Made by a program: the position numbers and the translations under genes. Below are positions 18,591 through 22,500 of a stretch of 22,500 nt of DNA, in pieces. This DNA is from Chromera velia (lineage: Eukaryota; Sar; Chromeraceae). The stretch is taken from NCBI GenBank assembly GCA_018398765.1, contig JAHBMJ010002981.1, positions 17,501 through 40,000 of the forward strand. Direction: 5' to 3'. The notes beneath the pieces were generated by a model that was not told the origin of the DNA, searched no databases, and worked only from the letters and a program-made list of their open reading frames with translations. How positions within the stretch are numbered: the stretch's first letter is position 1; each line of letters begins with the position of its first letter.

Positions 18591-19240
18591 ATTCTACTTA
18601 ATTCGTTTTTAACTTAGTGTTGTACGTTTTTCTTTCAGTACAATTTAGAGTACAACACCATTGTCAACATGGTTTCTCACCCGTTAGAGCTTGTTAAGCC
18701 GAGCAGGCTCGGAGCAGCGAACCAACTAGACTTACCGCGATGTATCTATAGTAGGCTTAGTAACAAGGCTATATAATATTCCCCTTTTTCTTGTTAGTGT
18801 TTAATAAAAAACGGTTTCTCCTGGCAGTGTACTATAGCCTAGGCGGCCTTTAATTTTTGATTGATAGATAGGTTCCGCACTAGGCCTTCCCATTATATCA
18901 AGGTGTCGCCACCGCTAACAGGGCCCGGCTTTTATTGATTGATTGATTGATATGTTCCGCCCTAGGGTATTGAGATACTTTAGGACGTGTACGGCTTATA
19001 CTTCCTATCGATGGCTATCGTATCGTTTTTTCATTTATCTATGTGATCTATTTGGTGATTAAAAGCATAGATGCCAGGTCTGATGCCGAGATAGATGCAA
19101 AGAACAAGACTCAGGTATGTCACTAGGCCTAAATCTATATAAATATATATATTATATTTTGATAGGTGTGTCACTGTGAGTCTGTGACTCATTGGGTGGC
19201 TACAGCATGCTGCGATACATGGTGGATAGAGATCAAGGAA
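18590..19240. other. Second AT-rich island with inverted and direct repeats
   Basis: Composition and vocabulary resemble the 8.9-12.0 kb island, with a shared AAAAACGGTTT (9470-9481 and about 18808). GTGTTGTAC at 18617-18625 is matched by its inverse GTACAACAC at 18650-18658. A degenerate direct repeat of about 83 bases is seen between 18841-18890 and 18925-18967 (CGGC, TTTA, GATTGAT, TTCCGC, CTAGG in order). CCGAGC/GCTCGG forms a tiny hairpin near 18702. No coding sequence recognised. Confidence 0.55.
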
Positions 19241-20181
19241 TCGCATGAGGTTTGACTGTGAGTCTGGTGATTCTCGTCAAGATCGCGAAGGGCAAAATTT
19301 TCAGTTCGAAAAAGGCCAAGGAAAAGAAAGAGAAATTCAATCCGAAGGCGTTCGAAGGCCCACAGAAACAAAGAAAACGAACGACACAGCCACGATCACG
19401 TTTTTGGAAGAAGACGAACGACACAGCCACGATCTTTGAAAGAAGACGAACGACACAGAAAGAAAGAAGACGAACGACACAGCCACGATCACGTTTTTGG
19501 AAGAGGTCGGTCGATCGAACGAATATAGTCGGAGGGGGGGTGGACTCGGACCGCATGAAAACCCGACTCGATCGATGCAGCCTCAGTACGTCCAACTTCA
19601 TGTCAGAACATATGCATGCGTGTGTCTGGCCGTCTTCTTGAGGTCTAGGGATGCGATGCATGACGCGGTGTTGCATAGTCATCACGGGCAATCCAATTGT
19701 AGGGATGAATCCCCCTCTTCTGCATGCATCTGCACACGGAAAAAAGAAATAGACAGTGCTCGCGAAAAAAGGAGAATGCGGGAAGAAAGAGACAAAAACG
19801 GCAGGGAAGACAAAGAAAGAGAGCTAAGAAGAGAGCAAACGAATACTGCCGAGACTCGAGACCCCCCCCGCCCGCATTTTCTTCTGCGCACATTTTCATT
19901 TGAAAGCAGAAAGCAAATCAACATACACGGGGGGATCAGAATGAGAACACACCGCATTCAGCATCCACTGGCAGGCGCGCGAACGCCTCTGACCAAGGCA
20001 ACAACCGACAGCACGCGTACAACCACACACACATACACAGACGGACGGAGGGAGACAGAGAGACCTCTTCTGTTGCTGCACCGTCTTTGTTCAACACTCA
20101 ATCAATCTTCGTCCTTCATTCCTCCTTCTCCCCCTCATCTGCGTTCTCATCTTCATCCTCCCCCTCCTCTTCCTCCTCATC
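19241..20181. other. Spacer or 3' flank of the acidic-tail gene; tandem repeats
   Basis: Units starting ACGAACGACACAG lie at 19377, 19414, 19446 and 19470, some followed by CCACGATCACGTTTTTGG. Purine-rich sequence follows at about 19735-19850. A frame with many Arg/Lys/Glu (around residues REKRRMREERDKNGREDKER) is open here but has no linked start or splice partner, so it is not called. Confidence 0.5.
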
Positions 20182-21590
20182 TCACCCCTCCTCTCCCTCG
20201 TCCTCGTCCTCATCCTCTTCCTCCTCTCCATCAGAGTCTCCCCCCATCATCCCGTCTTCCAAGTCAGACTCAAACTCCCGATCGTCGTCCGAAGAATCTT
20301 CCTCCTCAGAGCTGATGTGGTCAAAATCCGCGTCCGAGAACAAATCAGCCAGCGTGGTCACGGTCAACCTGCCCTTGGACTCCGGCCGCTGCGTGCATGC
20401 ATGCATTCAATTTTGCATCGATCATGATGTCCGATCATGTACATGTATGCGCCTGTGTGTATCATGCACACTGCCGAGAGTCCGATCACGACGAAAAGGT
20501 GAAGTCACGAACAGCGAAGACTTTGGTCATCTCTCAACTCTCTTTTGAGCTTGTCATCTTCTCTGCAACTCTCCCTCTCCTAAAGTCTCTCTCTCTCTCT
20601 CTCTCCCTCCCTCCCTTCCTCCCTCCCTCCCCCTGTGTGTGTGTGTGTGTGTGTGTGCGCTATCTATCTATCTATCTATCTATCTTCCTTCCAGGTTCGT
20701 CCGCTTCTTCGTTTTTCTGTCCTTCCTTCCTTCCTCACCCTGTGTCTCTCTTCTTCTTGTTTTTTCCTCTTCCCCTACCTCTTTTCCTGCTCCTTCACTC
20801 TTCTCGATTCTCCGTAAGAGATAACAAATGCCAAACCTGTAATTCATTGAGTTGACACCAAGGCAACATCTGTGCACATACTTGTATAATGCTGCGCAAG
20901 TGAGGCAAGTGGTTGGGAGAAACGGTCCGCCCGCCCGGTCCCTTTTGCATGCATGTGGTATCAAATTCACTCACCGCTCTCTTCACCGCAGGTTCTTTCT
21001 TCTCTGGGTTCTCTGCGAGCATCTGAGCCAGTCTCTTCTTCGAGGTTCCTCGGAGGCTCTCCGTGCTCCTCGCAACGCCCATGCGCACAAGGAGGGCACG
21101 CAGGTGCCTCCGTTTCACGGCGTCGTCCCGCACGAGCTCGGTGGCAGTGACCTCGTGAACCGTCCCCCCAAGACACTTGGACCCCCCGGCTCCATCACAA
21201 ACGGCGGAGAAGGCGTAGAGACTGGAGTCTGCCCCGCAGTTGACGGGATCAGGATCTTCCTGAAAAACTTCATAACGGCTTTTGAGGAGATCCTTGAAGT
21301 TCCGCATGGCGGTCAGTGCATTCGCTTCTGACAGATAAATACCGATCGTCCTTCCATAGTGGGGTTGTACGAATCCTTTCCTGCCTTGAAAAATTTTCTC
21401 TCGCACTCGACTTGGTTCTTTTGCTCCTGGCGAGACTGCAGGAGGAGAGCTCTCAGAAGTCCATTGTTCGGGAGACCCAGCTCTTCCATGGCTTTGTCGA
21501 CGGCTTTGCCCGTTTTTGTCGACATAGCGATCCTCTCTCCGTGCGCGTTCAAGAGCCTATCAAACCGTCTCCTATATACCTCCTTTAATT
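20182..21590 (-). CDS. Unknown protein with a strongly acidic C-terminal tail (5' structure uncertain)
   Basis: Last exon 20182-20388: after the acceptor GCACGCAG it reads RPESKGRLTVTTLADLFSDA, then DFDHISSEEEDSSDDDREFE and an almost pure E/D/G end to a TGA at 20182-20184. The preceding exon ends at 20975 with donor GTGAGT in the matching phase 0. It carries ATELVRDDAVKRRHLRALLV, then RMGVARSTESLRGTSKKRLA and AENPEKKEPAVKRA, a basic helical region. Upstream, two overlapping frames look protein-like: ELKEVYRRRFDRLL to YNPTMEGRS (about 21590-21340), and GRKGFVQPHYGRTIGIYLSE continuing into the ATELV part. How they join is unclear. A GTATTT donor with a GTTTTTCAG acceptor would link them, as would a frameshift. 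Basic helices plus an acidic tail suggest a nuclear or chromatin-associated protein; this is a guess. It is divergent from the gene at 22172. Confidence 0.55.
20389..20974 (-). other. Intron of the acidic-tail gene with CT, GT and TATC microsatellites
   Basis: Bounded on the - strand by GTGAGT and GCACGCAG. On the + strand it contains (CT)n at about 20586-20605, CCTCC repeats, (GT)n at 20635-20657 and (TATC)n at 20660-20685. TGCATGCATGCATTC lies next to the acceptor and TTGCATGCATGTGG near the donor. Confidence 0.6.
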
Positions 21591-21840
21591 CCGTAGAATG
21601 TGTTTGACAGCTGTTCTTGAGTGGCGTAGAAAATCACACAGCCAAGTACGGCAAAGTGATGGGGGCCTACCAGATATTCCGATCGATAGACTCTCTCTTA
21701 CCAGACGTCTGCACGATCTGAACAGACGTACAGCGATTAAGATCATGCACGAATACAGCCACAGGCATCATCGGACTGACGAGGTGAAGAATGGTGAAGA
21801 TACTCCAACGTGCTTCAACAATAAATCCTCAAAGATAGAC
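21591..21840 (-). CDS. Possible 5' exons of the acidic-tail gene
   Basis: On the - strand a frame open from about 21835 to a GTAAGA donor at about 21698 contains MMPVAVFVHDLNRCTSVQIV and QTSG. A second open stretch reads PHHFAVLGCVIFYATQEQLS and NTFYGIKG (to about 21586) and ends at a GTATAT donor. Both look like protein, but the gap between them would need a 36-base intron and the second does not join the downstream frame cleanly. Product not recognised. Confidence 0.25.
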
Positions 21841-21935
21841 TGCATGAGCCGTCTCCATGCAAGCCGTCTCCATGCCGTCTCCATGCATGGCAGCAGTGGA
21901 GACTTTTCGGGGCCGCGCGGCCCCGGCTGCTCGCG

Positions 21936-21985
21936 TGAATTCTTGCATGCATGCATGCATGGGCCCCGGCATGCATTCATGCGAG
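21936..21985. promoter_or_regulatory. TGCA-repeat block in a divergent promoter region
   Basis: TTGCATGCATGCATGCATGG is followed by GCCCCGGCATGCATTCATGC within 50 bases, about 190-235 bases upstream of the + strand ATG at 22172. TGCATGCA is a known binding word of an apicomplexan AP2 factor, so a regulatory role is plausible in an alveolate. However, the same word is scattered through introns of this window. Confidence 0.35.
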
Positions 21986-22171
21986 GAAGCGAATTCGAGG
22001 CCAGAAAGTGTCTTACCTTGTTTTGCAAAGTGACGGCTTGTGCGGATTAGAAGACACCACTCCACTCTGTGTATGGTCTGAATCGTCGCTCGCACTGATT
22101 CGTACCACAAAGATCTACCATAGCTCAGCATCATCAGAACATCAGCGCCTCGTGCAGTCGGATCGAACAAA

Positions 22172-22500
22172 ATGGACTGGCGCGGCATGAAGCCGCTTTT
22201 CTTTTTGGTGTTCCTTGCAACACCCATCCTTGTTGTGAAGACAGACGATGACATCCCTTCGTATGAGGGATCTTCTGCCTCGCACTCCGGAACCGTCACA
22301 GCCGGCCAGACGGGGTACGTCAAGTTCCGTCCGACGTCCTCTGGCAACATGTTCGTTGAAATGACCTACACGGAAGTTCCGCACAGTCAGAGACCCGACC
22401 CCCTTCTGATGCTGCGAAAGGGGGCCCTTCCCACTGCATCATATTCTCGTAACCAGTGGAATTGGGACCTCAATGGGGTTGATTTTCAGGGTTACCTTGT
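22172..22500 (+). CDS. Secreted or surface protein, N-terminal part only
   Basis: ATG at 22172 sits in an AAAATGG context and opens a frame that runs to the window end (109 complete codons). MDWRGMKPLFFLVFLATPIL is a signal peptide. After KTDDDIPSYEGS comes a region, SGTVTAGQTGYVKFRPTSSG and then FVEMTYTEV, that reads as alternating beta strands, then RPDPLLMLRKGALPTASYSR and WNWDLNGVDFQGYLV. Short beta-sandwich modules with a DPDLY/LRKGxxPT-type loop occur at the N-terminus of large extracellular EGF-repeat proteins and in prepeptidase C-terminal-like domains. That resemblance is from memory and tentative. The rest of the gene is outside the window. An open frame on the opposite strand is a shadow. 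Confidence 0.7.
   Translation, partial: MDWRGMKPLFFLVFLATPILVVKTDDDIPSYEGSSASHSGTVTAGQTGYVKFRPTSSGNMFVEMTYTEVPHSQRPDPLLMLRKGALPTASYSRNQWNWDLNGVDFQGYL

Noticed and set aside
19497-20315. 272-codon + strand frame
   Set aside because: Lacks domain-like sequence, ends antisense to the acidic tail exon, and consists of charged or proline-rich low-complexity sequence.
21829-22350. 173-codon - strand frame opposite the secreted protein gene
   Set aside because: It is the antisense shadow of the + strand frame that has a start context and signal peptide, and it runs through TGCA repeats.

Overview
The window is nuclear DNA of a eukaryote. Genes are cut into short exons (about 70-600 bases) by GT-AG introns of roughly 280-540 bases. 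Splice donors are often GTCAGT, GTACG or GTATG. Introns and spacers are packed with tetranucleotide and dinucleotide microsatellites and with GCATGC/TGCATGCA words. The one protein recognised with confidence is a ciliary axoneme component, so the organism has, or recently had, a flagellum. Codon-bearing sequence is about 50-55% GC, with two AT-rich islands. An alveolate close to the chromerid algae (Chromera-like) would fit. This is an inference from style, not a proof.

Layout. 1-850: a long CTGT/CT microsatellite, then an AT-rich minisatellite. 886-7763 (+): a gene of at least 13 exons for CCDC96/CFAP184, a coiled-coil protein of the ciliary 96-nm repeat; the reading frame was followed phase by phase from exon 3 to exon 13. 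7764-8860: no gene seen. 8860-11970: AT-rich island containing about 16 copies of a strictly 47-bp minisatellite. 11970-14529: no gene seen, with long CA, GA and GGAA tracts. 14530-15009 (-): a small secreted cysteine-rich protein. 15855-16720 (+): a two-exon gene for a 122-residue unknown protein, divergent from the previous one. 16721-18590: microsatellites and a tandem hairpin element. 18590-19240: a second AT-rich island. 20182 to about 21590 (-): a gene for an unknown protein with a highly acidic C-terminus. 22172-22500 (+): the 5' part of a secreted protein gene, divergent from the acidic-tail gene across a TGCA-rich spacer.

The most striking signal is a recurring architecture at six places, four of them at the edges of the first three exons of the CCDC96 gene. 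A piece of host sequence of 19-49 bp, usually including a splice site and the beginning or end of an exon, is present twice or three times. In five places the copies are separated by a 71-87 bp insert; these inserts share words such as TGTATGAAAGTAAATGC and CATACAGAATTCT, and two are near-perfect hairpins. The sixth has a 209-bp microsatellite-rich insert. This looks like a family of small palindromic, introner-like elements whose arrival or copying duplicates unusually long stretches of host DNA and lengthens introns. The genes in the window have no evident shared pathway.
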